A stretch of 64,000 nucleotides of DNA from Chloroflexi bacterium TSY (lineage in GTDB: Bacteria > Chloroflexota > Anaerolineae > Caldilineales > Caldilineaceae), in assembly GCA_019217005.1 (NCBI GenBank), contig JAHBNG010000024.1, positions 85,838 through 149,837 of the forward strand, written 5' to 3'. The position numbers and the translations under genes were made by a program. The notes beneath the pieces were generated by a model. That model saw nothing but the letters and a program-made list of their open reading frames with translations, was not told where the DNA came from and did no database searches. Positions 47,891 through 57,278 of the stretch are shown in pieces. Position 1 is the first letter of the stretch; each line of letters starts with the position of its first letter.

Positions 47891-48291
47891 GCGGGCGTGA
47901 GTGAACGAACCCGTCCGGTTCTCAGAGAGCAAGCGAGGCAAAATCGCGCCCAAACCGTACGGGTTCGTCGCCAAATGCCCGAGACCTCATCGATCCAAAC
48001 CACTGGCCGAAAAGAGAGACCCCCTGGAGTTTTCCTGAGTTTGATTTCGGGAGGGGTTTTCTGGTGGATTTCGGCCGGCACTTCGCCCTTTTCTGAGCCG
48101 CCAGGCAATCGGGCGTTTGCCGGCCGAAGCCGAAGCGCCCCGGGGAACGCCTTGTCTTCTCGTGGCCACTCATCTTTCCTTGGCTCAAGAAGCCCCTCTG
48201 AGGGATTGAGGGGAGGCTTTGGAACGCAAGCAGACGGGTTGGACCCTGGTTTGACTCTGAGAACCGTACGGGTTCGTTCACTCACGCCCGC
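47891..48291. mobile_element. 401-bp element with 37-bp terminal inverted repeats
   Basis: Left TIR 47891-47927 starts GCGGGCGTGAGTGAACGAAC; right TIR 48255-48291 is its reverse complement with one mismatch. CCGTACGGGTTCG recurs internally. Open frames crossing it on both strands are probably chance in GC-rich palindromic DNA. It appears to interrupt a small leftward gene (48453 to 47843). No target duplication found. Confidence 0.65.
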
Positions 48292-48456
48292 TGCTCCATG
48301 CTGGTCTATTGCTCTTAGCGTATTTAGAAAGTCAATTCGAGAAAGGATCGTAAGTTGATGGCCGATCGAGAAGAGCGAGGAGGCTCCATCCATTAGGATC
48401 ACAAATCGCTGGGGGGCATAACGAGTAAACCTGCGGCGGGGACTCTTTAGCATCAA
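48292..48456 (-). pseudogene. Small gene interrupted by the 401-bp element
   Basis: MLKSPRRRFTRYAPQRFVIL and SIGHQLTILSRIDFLNTLR form a basic N-terminal part; the frame then enters the TIR element and exits with SLFNEPLAVHNDHI. No family recognised. Confidence 0.35.
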
Positions 48457-48459
48457 GTT

Positions 48460-48747
48460 TCAATCCTCACCCAACCCGAAGATCGGGTACCCACATATAC
48501 CAGTGTATAAGCCCCGTTTCGCACGCTGAATCCCCAAAGCAACACAGGCTTGGATTTTAGTCGCGGTCCAGACCGCCATTTTCTTGCTTTCGATTTTCCC
48601 GCCGCGCCAAATTTGAACCAGCGGGGGCATCTGGGCTATACTTAGGACAGGGGGACCGTCTGTGTTACGCCTCAGACGCAGGGTTTGACCGGCCATCACG
48701 GGTTCTTTCGCCAGAAAGACGTGGTCCCCTCCAGCGACATCGATCAT
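48460..48747 (-). CDS. Hypothetical protein, 95 aa
   Basis: MIDVAGGDHVFLAKEPVMAG, then GPPVLSIAQMPPLVQIWRGG and KKMAVWTATKIQACVALGIQ. Not recognised; basic, no membrane segment. It lies 32 nt from the divergent RTX gene and 4 nt before the next leftward gene, so a two-gene unit is possible. Confidence 0.45.
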   Translation of the reverse strand: MIDVAGGDHVFLAKEPVMAGQTLRLRRNTDGPPVLSIAQMPPLVQIWRGGKIESKKMAVWTATKIQACVALGIQRAKRGLYTGICGYPIFGLGED

Positions 48748-48779
48748 TTAGAGGGTCAATTAGAGAAAAGAAACAACTC

Positions 48780-49496
48780 ATGAAAAACGCAAACGCAACT
48801 CCATGCGCTCAAGTCCAGCCATCTGGTCCAGCTGCCTGGAAAACCCATCGGTTGGCGGGCGGGCCGGGGCGCTTCTTCTTCCTAGTGCTGTCTGCCTTTT
48901 TGCTGCTGGCGCTCTTCCCCCCAGGGGGCGCTTCGGCGAAGGGGGACGGATTTATCACGACGTGCGGAAACTACGAGATTTTTCAGAGGGAAGGGAAAGG
49001 CGAGTATTATGCAAAGCCGGCCTTCGCGGGGACACTCATCGTCGGCACCTCTGGCAACGACTACTTATATGGCACCGCTGACAACGACCTGATTGTGGGG
49101 CTGGGGGGGAAGGACAACCTCTGGGGCGAGGCGGGTGCCGACACCATCTGTGGCGGTCCGGGCCACGACTACATCAATGGCGGCCCGGACCACGACACCA
49201 TCGATGGCGGTCCGGGCCACGACCAAATCTGGGGTGGGGAGGGCCACGACACCATCAATGGCGGCCCGGACCACGACCACCTCTGGGGCGAGGCGGGCAA
49301 CGACAGCCTAAAAGGCGGCCGTGGCGATGACTCCCTCTGGGGCTTTGAGGGCGATGACTTCCTCGATGGCGGGCCGGATGATGACTACCTCGATGGCATG
49401 GAGGGCTACGATGTCTGCCAAGACGACGAATATTGGAGAAAGCCAGTTAATTGCGAAGAACCGGCTGCGTCTGCCAACAGCAACAGCCCCGCATAG
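48780..49496 (+). CDS. Secreted RTX / hemolysin-type calcium-binding repeat protein
   Basis: 238 aa. Signal peptide region FFFLVLSAFLLLALFPPGGASA (residues ~32-53), a short Cys-containing segment (TTCGNYEIF), then about a dozen nonapeptide repeats GGxGxDxhx (residues ~90-215; for example GGPGHDYINGGPDHDTIDG) forming a calcium beta-roll, and a Cys-bearing tail. Clearly richer in GC than neighbours, suggesting transfer. No catalytic domain: an adhesive or structural protein rather than a toxin. Confidence 0.85.
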   Translation: MKNANATPCAQVQPSGPAAWKTHRLAGGPGRFFFLVLSAFLLLALFPPGGASAKGDGFITTCGNYEIFQREGKGEYYAKPAFAGTLIVGTSGNDYLYGTADNDLIVGLGGKDNLWGEAGADTICGGPGHDYINGGPDHDTIDGGPGHDQIWGGEGHDTINGGPDHDHLWGEAGNDSLKGGRGDDSLWGFEGDDFLDGGPDDDYLDGMEGYDVCQDDEYWRKPVNCEEPAASANSNSPA

Positions 49497-49954
49497 GCCA
49501 CGGCCAACACAATCATATTGGCGCGGCTGTACATCGCAGTGGCACTCGCTTCCCGCCTATCTCCCCCGAGCTTATCATCACTCCAAAGATGATCGCTGGC
49601 AATGCCCGACGAGCCGTTGAAAGGAGAACAGCATTCAGCAGGTTAGTCGGTAAGCGTACTGTACAACTTTGTGTATGCGGTCGGCGCTGGATTTGTCATT
49701 TTCGTGTCGCTCCTGAAATTTCACTAGTCGGGTTGGATCACTTTTGCAGCAATCAGTTAACCAAATGGGTAATTTTTACAGCATCCGATGACATCGCGCT
49801 CTTTTTCATGATCGATTGTCCGCAACCCGTGAATCAGGCGTGCTTTGCCGCTGTGAATGCATTCAAGGAGAGTGTACAAGAATCCATATCACACCCTCTG
49901 CTTGGCGAGCCGTCCTCGTGTGTGCCGTCGCGCGTACGCGACGGCACCATGATA
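49497..49954. other. Noncoding stretch after RTX gene, with strong hairpins
   Basis: No supported gene. A perfect 11-bp hairpin (GTGCCGTCGCG/CGCGACGGCAC, 49922-49947) and a second (CGATTTTTTCG/CGAAAAAATCG, 49963-49986) lie next to an RTX fragment. Confidence 0.4.
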
Positions 49955-50082
49955 CTATTTTTCGATTTTTTCGTGCGAAAAAATCGACTCGCCGCTAATG
50001 CAGTGGTCATGGCCCGGGCCGCCCCATAGCTCGTCGTCGCCCGGGCCGCCATAGAGGTCGTCGTCGCCCCCATTTCCAGAGA
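49955..50082 (-). pseudogene. RTX repeat fragment, opposite orientation
   Basis: Encodes GNGGDDDLYGGPGDDELWGG then PGHDHCISGES and stops at 49957. It is preceded in frame by TGA. It is a broken second copy of an RTX repeat array like the one at 49.1-49.4 kb, inverted relative to it. Confidence 0.7.
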
Positions 50083-50138
50083 GTCAATGCGACTACACGA
50101 AACAGGTTATCGCCGATTTTTAGGGTAATTCCCAATGA

Positions 50139-50324
50139 TTAAAGCTCCTCCTCTGGAAACTCCGGTCTAATCGGAGTTACATCTAATGTAACTTGACGTG
50201 CCATTTCTCTAGCCTCTGACCTCATTCGGATTACTTTTTCTGTTTCAGCGATTATTTTATTGCGGTGTTCGTTATCCTTGGGGATAGGCAAGATCAACTC
50301 CTGTAAACGGCCTCCCGCCGGCAT
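50139..50324 (-). pseudogene. Restriction-modification protein C-terminal fragment
   Basis: GGRLQELILPIPKDNEHRNK followed by a helix (IIAETEKVIRMRSEAREM) is typical of the end of type I/IIG methylase or specificity subunits (target-recognition domain plus spacer helix). A stop lies just upstream, so only the tail is left. Confidence 0.5.
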
Positions 50325-50559
50325 CTAAATAGTCCCCCAGCCGCCCCCGATCAGCGACCACTACTAGGGGTGATCCCCAGAAGCATCGACTGTCTGGTCA
50401 TCGACGTCGATGAGGGGGGATGAAGTGCCGTCACAGCGATCAAGACGCTGCTGAACCTGACCAGCCACAATAGTCTGGTCGTACGCACCCGCCGCGCGGA
50501 TGGGTCCCATATCTGGGTGCGTTACACCGGTCCAAAAATGGCTGAATCTCACGCCATAG
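50325..50559. other. No recognised gene
   Basis: A 72-codon leftward frame (50364-50582) and a rightward stretch are open but without family likeness or ribosome site. Confidence 0.3.
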
Positions 50560-51006
50560 CTACGCATCCTCCAACCGATCAACGTCTACCGGATTCTTGA
50601 TGTCAGAGAAACAATGCGGAATCCCAAGCCGATTAGCCAGCGCCCTAAGCTCTGCGGACTCAGAGTGATTCAGGGCGTCACGTTGGGCCAGGTCCAGCAG
50701 ACGCTCAGCAGTCTCGCCCTGCGCGTCTCCCTGGATTGCAAGTCGTAACAGGTACTCCCATACCGCCTCATCACGAATCGGCTGAATGTCGGGGAGTTTG
50801 TTCTCGACCTCGGCCAGGTCTGCGGACAGGTCCAGCGCCTGCCTTGGGTCGATGGTGTCTAGCAGCTTCTGACAGTCGGCCTCGATGCGGTCAATGTCGG
50901 CCAGAACCTCAGCCGCTGTGATCTGCCCTCTCAGAAGAGAGAGACGTAACAACCGTTCCCGCGCATGTCTAATTGTGCGCTTCATGACAGTTCCGTCAGT
51001 GGTCAT
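50560..51006 (-). CDS. Hypothetical protein, 148 aa, helical
   Basis: ARERLLRLSLLRGQITAAEV, ADLAEVENKLPDIQPIRDEA and DLAQRDALNHSESAELRALA predict long helices. Not recognised. It ends the island and lies 18 nt from the broken end of the KS-AT gene. Confidence 0.5.
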   Translation of the reverse strand: MTTDGTVMKRTIRHARERLLRLSLLRGQITAAEVLADIDRIEADCQKLLDTIDPRQALDLSADLAEVENKLPDIQPIRDEAVWEYLLRLAIQGDAQGETAERLLDLAQRDALNHSESAELRALANRLGIPHCFSDIKNPVDVDRLEDA

Positions 51007-51023
51007 ATGTTGGCGTGTAGTGG

Positions 51024-53162
51024 TTAGATTCGCGCGCCATTCCTCAGAGAGAGAAAGGGTTGTTTTGCGGTAGGGTGCTTTCCGGTCCTGGTCAAACCCT
51101 GGAACATCGGCTCTCTTTCCTGCCTCAGACGTCCTCGTGCTGCGATCAATTTCAATCCATCTTCTAGGCTAAAGACGCCAGCCACGCAGGCAGCCACAAC
51201 CTCGCCTGCACCGTGGCCCATGACTAGGTCTGGCTTGACGCCCCAAGAACGCCACAGTTGGGTCAACGCATACGCCAGTGCAAAGAGAGCCGGTTGAGCG
51301 TAGGTCGCCTCATCTAATTGACGATTACTGGCTACTGGCTGCTGACTGACACCTGGATACAGTACATCAAGCAACGATTGAGGTAGAAAGGGTCTCAGAA
51401 TCTCGTTGCAGCGGTCTAGCGTAGCGCGGAAGGTGGGCTGGGTCTCATAGAGTTCTCGGCCCATGTGTACCATCTGGGAACCTTCCCCTGTAAATAGAAA
51501 CCCGATTTTAGGCTGATCTGCAATCGTCACCGCTGGTGAGTTCGGTAGAGCCGCACGAGCCTCAGCCAAAGATTCTGCAACAACCGCATGGCGCAGAGCA
51601 AAATGCTCGCGACCCACTGCTGCTGTATGGCACAGATCACCCAGATTCAGTCCTAGGTGGGCTTCTAAATAGGCCAGATAGCGCTCTGTCTGGGCTTGTA
51701 GAGCCGATTCTGTTTTAGCGCTCAGAGGTAGAATGTGTAACGAGCGCTCCCTCCCCCGCTTACGAATTTTGTCATCCATCGGTGCTGGCGGCTCCTGCAC
51801 AATTAGATGAGCATTGATGCCGCTCAGTCCGAAGGTACTGATACCTGCTGCGCGCGGTCGTTCATCCTTGGGCCACGGGGTTAGCGTGGTAGGGATCTGA
51901 ATGGGAATCTGATCCCAAGCAACTTGAGGATTGGGCTGATGAAAGTGAAGATGAGGTGGAATGGCTTCGTGATGTATGGCGAGAATTACCTTGAGTAATC
52001 CCGCGATGCCCGCAGATGCTTCCAGATGGCTGACGTTGGTTTTGACCGAACCCACCTGTAGCGGTCTCTCTCGCTGTAAACCAAAAAGCTGAGCCAGCGC
52101 ATTGATCTCGATCGCATCTCCCATCAACGTACCCGTTCCGTGGGCTTCAATGTAGTCAATGGCATCTGGTGTCATTTGCGCCATACTCAACGCTTTTTTC
52201 AATAGCTTCAGTTGGGCAGATCCATTGGGTGCTGTCAACATAGCTGTGGTTCCATCGTGGTTGACGGCTGAACCCCGTAGGACCGCCAGGATTCTATCGC
52301 CAGCAGCCTGAGCATCTGAGAGTCGTTTGAGCACTACCATGCCACAGCCTTCTCCGCGTCCAAAGCCATCAGCCTCGGTGTCAAAGCTTTTGCACCGCCC
52401 ATCCGGAGAGGTTGCCTCCAATTTGGCGAGTAAGACGCTGATCGATGGGTGCAGAATTAAGTTGACTCCCCCCGCCAATGCCAGGTCGCACTCGCCCGTA
52501 CGTAGCGCCTGACAGGCCAGGTGAACCGAGACCAACGAGGAAGAACAGGCAGTGGCTACCACCATGCTTGGACCCTGTAAACCCAGAATATAGGAGATCC
52601 GGCCTGCGATAAAACTAGAACCGGTACCGCTCAACGTGTAGGGATCCATCTGGAGGGTTGGAGCAACGTCGCCCAAGTGGTGAACATAATCCCGATTCAT
52701 GTATCCCACATAGACACCGGTCTCACTGTTGATCTGGTTATTGGGTCGGATGCCAGCATCTTCCAACGCCTCCCAACTCACCTCCAATAGAAGACGTTGT
52801 TGCGGATCCATGTTGACGGCCTCTTGTGGTGGGATACCAAAGAAGTCCGCATCAAAGTCGTAGACATTGTCCAGATAAGCGCCTTGTTGTACACGCATCT
52901 TGCCTGGTGCCTCGAGATGGGCGTCGTAGTAGGCATCCGCCTCCCAGCGTCCTTCAGGAACCTCGCCTACGACATCTGCGCCCGTGTGCAACAGCTCCCA
53001 AAAAGCGGCTGGCGTATCTGCCCGAGGGAACCGGCAGCCCATCCCAATGACGGCGATGGGTTCTCTTTGCGTTTGCTCTGCCTGTTTGAGCTTGCTTTTG
53101 AGTTCACGCAGTTCAAGGAGCAAGTTTTGAATTAACTGTTTTCCGTCAGGTTGATTTGACAT
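51024..53162 (-). pseudogene. PKS KS-AT protein, AT truncated and without catalytic Ser
   Basis: Residues 1-35: coiled docking helix (LIQNLLLELRELKSKLKQAE). KS ~36-460 is complete: active Cys in VVATACSSSLVSVH, His in YIEAHGTGTLMGD and KTNVSHLEASAG. AT begins IGFLFTGEGSQMVHMGREL but the nucleophile elbow reads MGHGAGEVVAACVAG instead of GHSxGE, so the catalytic Ser is Gly. AT homology stops after LIAARGRLRQ (about 51128); the last ~35 residues are foreign. The rest of the AT is at 46.3 kb. A heptamer repeat at 51323-51351 encodes part of the loop QQPVASNRQLD. KS may still fold; as a module it is broken. Confidence 0.85.
51323..51351. repeat. Heptamer repeat in the AT loop
   Basis: Units TTACTGG, CTACTGG, CTGCTGA with period 7, in frame. 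Confidence 0.6.
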
Positions 53163-53211
53163 AGAAGGTGCTCGACTATTTTTTGGTTATCGATAAATTT
53201 CGGACTCTTTT

Positions 53212-53721
53212 TCAGGAATCAAGTTCCTCCGACAAGTCTGACAAGAGGGCCGCCAACACTTCCGCTGGTAGATCATCCAATCCAGCCAATAACTCGGCGA
53301 CATTGGCGTCAACCACTTCTGTCGACGGGTCACTCGCAACGGTTTCGCCCTCGTTCGGTGCATCTACTCCATCCTGGAACTCGGGAGCCAGCACTTGTGC
53401 CACCTGAGCGGTGAGATAGTCCAGAAGGGCTCCAACAGTTGGGTAAAAGATCACTGCCGCGCCAAGTTCGACTCCCAGACCGCTCTCCAAATCATTTTTC
53501 AGTTCAACCATCATCCGGGAATCCAGCCCTAGATCAGAGAGGCGTTGACGTGGGCTGATCGCCTCGTCGACGGCAAAATTTAAGATATGGGCCAATTGTG
53601 TGCGCAGAAAATCAGCTAACTCTTCTCGACATTCACTTTGGGGGAGCTCTGCCAACCTATCCACCAGCCTTTCCTGAGTCGCCATGAGGGATTCCTTAGA
53701 TTCGTCGGTCTTAAAGGTCAT
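53212..53721 (-). CDS. Stand-alone acyl carrier protein with docking-like tail
   Basis: 169 aa. RLVDRLAELPQSECREELAD leads into the ACP fold; LSDLGLDSRMMVELKN holds the phosphopantetheine Ser. The C-terminal segment ELLAGLDDLPAEVLAALLSD is a four-helix docking-like tail of the sort seen at PKS protein ends. Closely related to the ACPs fused to DUF1702 downstream in number (59.2 and 61.0 kb), showing duplication. AGGAGA lies about 9 nt before the ATG. It may carry the substrate for the upstream halogenase. Confidence 0.88.
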   Translation of the reverse strand: MTFKTDESKESLMATQERLVDRLAELPQSECREELADFLRTQLAHILNFAVDEAISPRQRLSDLGLDSRMMVELKNDLESGLGVELGAAVIFYPTVGALLDYLTAQVAQVLAPEFQDGVDAPNEGETVASDPSTEVVDANVAELLAGLDDLPAEVLAALLSDLSEELDS

Positions 53722-53822
53722 CGTCGGTCAATCTCCTGTAACTAAGAGAGTGGAGATTCGGGAGTCGGAATCTCCATCCCCAGCGTCCAATTCCAAAATT
53801 TCGCCATACATTCTTGCATTAT

Positions 53823-54009
53823 CTATGCAAACACAGAGGTATCCGCGCGAGTGTGTATTGATCCCTTGGCTTTGCATTCCATTGCCAGGGACTCAAGAAG
53901 GGCCAGATTCTCTCTGATCTTCCGTCTTAGGGCCTCATCGTCCCATCTGGCTTCCAGTCCAAACTGTAGCTCTTTCAGAAACGGGAAACTGAATATATCA
54001 ACGTATTTA
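53823..54009 (-). pseudogene. Halogenase C-terminal remnant cut off by IS copy 2
   Basis: Reading leftwards from the IS edge: KYVDIFSFPFLKELQFGLEA then RWDDEALRRKIRENLALLES and a stop at 53823-53825. It joins exactly to DPDFNKY at the far side of the IS through the duplicated codons TAAATAC. These ~60 residues are the native C-terminus of the FAD enzyme. Confidence 0.85.
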
Positions 54010-54055
54010 CTCGATAGTTGTATTTTGAGCAGGTGCCAGATTTGACAAAGTCAAA

Positions 54056-55612
54056 TTAAGCAGAGCAGACCTGCCGTTTGGCGAAAAGGGTAGCGAAGAC
54101 CTCCGCAATCTCCTGTCCGTCATTCAAGGCATCATGAGCCGTCAAGATGAGATCTTGAATCAGTGACTGAGTTTGCTGCCGGGTAGCCTCACCAAGGGAT
54201 TTGCTGGGTGAGAATTGAGTTTTAGCCAATGATGGTCCCAAACAATCAAGGTGCAAGAGAGAATAAGCCACGAAGACCAGAGACCAATGTTTTTGAAAGG
54301 CGTGGGCAGTTCGCATGCAATATTCATCAAGACCAAGCGGGGTGGTTCATTTTAGGCGGACAATTAGGTTTACATTTTTGCAAAGAGAAAAGATGTTTAT
54401 ATTTTCTACTTTGAGCCATGCTCAGGCAGAAAATGACCTCATATAGATTTTTATCTATGTATCAAAAGTGTAAACCTAATTCTGAACCACCCCGACCAAG
54501 CAGTTGTTTACCATCCTGATAAAACGTCTCGATAGGCCAACGAAGCAGGTAAATCGAGAGAATGCGTTTGGCATTACAGTCGGTGCGATTGGTCACTAAA
54601 ACGGCATAATTGTCTTGCAATTCAGGATTATCAAAACTAATCACGATGCGTACCTTGCCGATAGAAGGGATACGCACAGTCATGGTAAAGGTGTAGTAAG
54701 TACGACCATCAATGGTGACAGGCTTGTAGGCATTCTGGGGGATGTAGGGGACCAACTCTTTGACTTTAATATGTGGCCCCTCGAAAGTTATCGGCTGACC
54801 ATCTTCATCCCGCAAACGAAAACTATTTGTCTCCAGATTGCGATTGCACTTCAAGATGCTGATCCAATCTTTATTCAGACGATCGAGTACAGCTAGAAAA
54901 TCTGGAGCGAGATACCAACCATCGAAGAGAGCCCAACCAAAGATAAGGGTTCGTTCAACAGCTTTTTCAACCAGTTCACTGGCAATGGTTATCTTGGTCT
55001 TAAACGCTTCGTCTCGCTCTCGAAAGGCGGGGTCAGTTAATAGGTGGCTATCCACTCGTTTATGAAAAGCGGTTCGTTCTTTCTTTTTCTTGGGAATCTC
55101 AGTCACTGGGAAATGGTTTTTTCCACAAATGCTTCCCAGTCGGTAAACTCTTCGTACCGTCGGTAGATACTTGCATCGACCGGAAAACGGATAGCGCCAC
55201 TGACATAGTGACTTGTGACTAAGTTATGAGCCAGTGGATGCTGACCATTGCTATGATTGTAGTGGGTGTCGATATACTCGAACAGACTTCCCACATGTTC
55301 ACATAGTGTATCGTCAATCGCTAATACCGATTCTGACTCTGAACGTTGGTATTGTGCTGTCTCTGACTATACGCTCATCATTGAGTTTTCGGCTCGCCAA
55401 GGAGCTTCACTCAGATACCGTGATACATTCGTCTTATCTGCACTATCTAGAATGCAACGGGCAATATTTGCCATGCTTTTGTTGTCCAAGACCATCAGAC
55501 CCGTCAGATAGTTTTCAAAGTGGCGAAACTGTTTACGATTGGCAAATACTGAACGAAAGGTTTCGCTATGCTCCTTGACCAGTGGCGCTACATTTACTAT
55601 CGGCAATTGCAT
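54056..55612 (-). pseudogene. IS701-like transposase, copy 2, broken
   Basis: Frames at 55612-55367, 55294-55103, 55106-54462 and 54316-54056 together spell the same protein as copy 1 (YLTGLMVLDNKSMANIARC, ALFDGWYLAPDFLAVLD, YLLRWPIETFYQDGKQLLG). Small indels plus MITE-A at 54339 destroy it. The segment AVERTLIFGWALFDGWYL is the unshifted version of the region altered in copy 1. Confidence 0.82.
54339..54493 (+). mobile_element. MITE-A copy 4 (155 bp) inside IS copy 2
   Basis: Exact 8-bp target duplication GACCAAGC (54331-54338, 54494-54501). The uninterrupted target is seen in IS copy 1 near 22018. Confidence 0.93.
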
Positions 55613-55678
55613 CTTGATGGCTCCTTTTCTGCACTTTTTTCTTGATGCAATCTATTGAGATGACTTTTGTCTCTTTTG

Positions 55679-57172
55679 TCAAAATTGGAAAACCTTCATT
55701 TCACAACTATCGAGGTATTTATTAAAGTCAGGATCCGTCTTGTTGTCACGCGACTGCTGAAAAAAAGCCTGCATAGTGGCGCTAAGCACATTGAACCGTT
55801 TTAACTCATCCTGCATTGAAACCGCCCAAGTGGGGTCAAATAGTTTGTTCTCGTGGAAAAAGAGCAGAGCCGTGATGCCCCAATAACAAGCCCAATCCCA
55901 GACGATCTTAGTGGTCATTACTTGCGCGTTGCCCATCAGTGGGTACTGTCCTTGAAAGATCGGCATAAATGAACGATAAGTGTCGAGATAGCTTTGATTG
56001 TAGTACTCCAGCCGGGTCTGAATCTCCTCTCCCGCTAGTTCCCGCAGAATTAGATCTGTCACCAAGCAGTTGCTCATGCCAATGAAATCAGAGCCAGGCG
56101 AATAGAAGGGATCGGTAAAAACCCCGGCTTCCCCTGTTAGACACCAACGCTGGCTCGAAAAAACCCGCTGGCAGCCATGGGAATAGCGGCGCAAAGCCCG
56201 AAAATCCTGCAGAAGATGCTGTCGATCCTCCACGGCGCTCGCACATTGGGGTTCGTGTTGTTTGAGCCAATTTAAGGCTCGCTCAAAACGGTTCATTTCC
56301 CGATGGGGGTGTAGGGTTTCATCAGCTACAATACCAACGCTGGTCACATCGTTGACCAGTGGGATGAGCCAGACCCAATACCCGCTGGCCATCAGATGAT
56401 TGGTGCCCAGCCAGCGTATGCCGGGCGGTGTGCGCGCCCGCCAATCTGGATCATCAGACCAATCATCGATGTTGATCTTGTCATTGATGCGAAACCAAAC
56501 GGCGCTGGCATTATGGAGAGATGACTCTGCCAAGCCAAGCTGTCGTTTGAGTAGGCCAGCCCGACCAGAAGCGTCGACAATCCAACGGCTGGCGACCGTC
56601 AGCTCTTTCTCATCCCTGCTCACAGTCACTGCATGACGAGGCTCGCCCAGGTCGATCTTTTGTACGCTACAGTTGCCCCAGCATTCGATCCCATCAGCCT
56701 GATTTTGGGTCCAAAGCATATTTTCAAAGCAACCTCGATCTATTTGGTGACTACGGACAGAAGGGATGATGGCCGCTCCCATTTCGACCCGTTGGCTGAT
56801 GTCCTCGTTTTTGTCAGCAGGGAAATAGTAGCGCAAACCAGCCTTAAACAACTGGTTACTCTCCAGATAGCTGGCCAACCCCAGCACATCTCGTAAGTAG
56901 TACGCCCCCATTTCTACGGTCGATTCACCCACTTTGAACGCCGCTTCTGGCACCGGGTGTTGGGCTTTTTCAACGACCAGTATGGATAGGTCCGATCTGG
57001 CTTGTCTCAGTTGGCGCGCGAGCGTAAGACCAGCCAACCCGCCGCCCATAATGAGCACATCCACCTGTTGGCGACTTTCCGCTGGGTGCGTTAATTTGTG
57101 CTTTAGCTGTCGGGCAAACTGTGCTCGTTGCGCGGGTGTGAGTGTTTTTACTTGCTCTCGAATGGTTGTCAT
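55679..57172 (-). pseudogene. FAD-dependent halogenase-like flavoenzyme, C-terminus replaced by IS sequence
   Basis: 497 aa as it reads now. N-terminal helix LTPAQRAQFARQLKHKL; FAD loop GGGLAG (43-48); KVGEST (79-84); a Lys in FKAGLRYYF (about 109), where flavin halogenases have the catalytic Lys; WVWLIP (265-270), the WxWxIP halogenase motif; and GEAGVFTDPFYSPGSDF. These support an FADH2-dependent halogenase; DPFYSPGSD also occurs in related flavin oxygenases, so halogenation is not certain. The last 11 residues (after DPDFNKY) come from IS copy 2; the original ~60-residue end is at 53.8-54.0 kb. It probably works on carrier-bound substrate, given the ACP neighbours. Confidence 0.82.
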
Positions 57173-57278
57173 ATCTGTTTTTGTCCGATAGACGTGTTGG
57201 GGGCTTTAGAACGCGAGAGTCATTTGTCTAAGAGAAAGTCCCCGGCACATTCAATATAGTCTTAATAGGTACTCACGA

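Larger units (their letters stand above)
54010..55714 (-). mobile_element. IS701-like insertion sequence, copy 2 (carries MITE-A)
   Basis: Same 12-bp ends (CTCGATAGTTGT/ACAACTATCGAG) as copy 1. A 7-bp target duplication GTATTTA flanks it (54003-54009 and 55715-55721). Inserted in the halogenase gene. It contains MITE-A at a different site from copy 1, so the MITE hit the two IS copies independently. Confidence 0.9.

Noticed and set aside
47839..48456. 205-codon leftward frame and an overlapping 153-codon rightward frame
   Set aside because: Most of both lie in a palindromic element with 37-bp inverted ends; likely chance open frames. Only the short N-terminal part before the element is kept as a gene remnant.
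49451..50029. 192-codon rightward frame
   Set aside because: Starts inside the RTX gene in another frame and crosses hairpins and an antisense RTX fragment.
50364..50582. 72-codon leftward frame
   Set aside because: Overlaps the better-supported helical protein gene and has no recognisable content.
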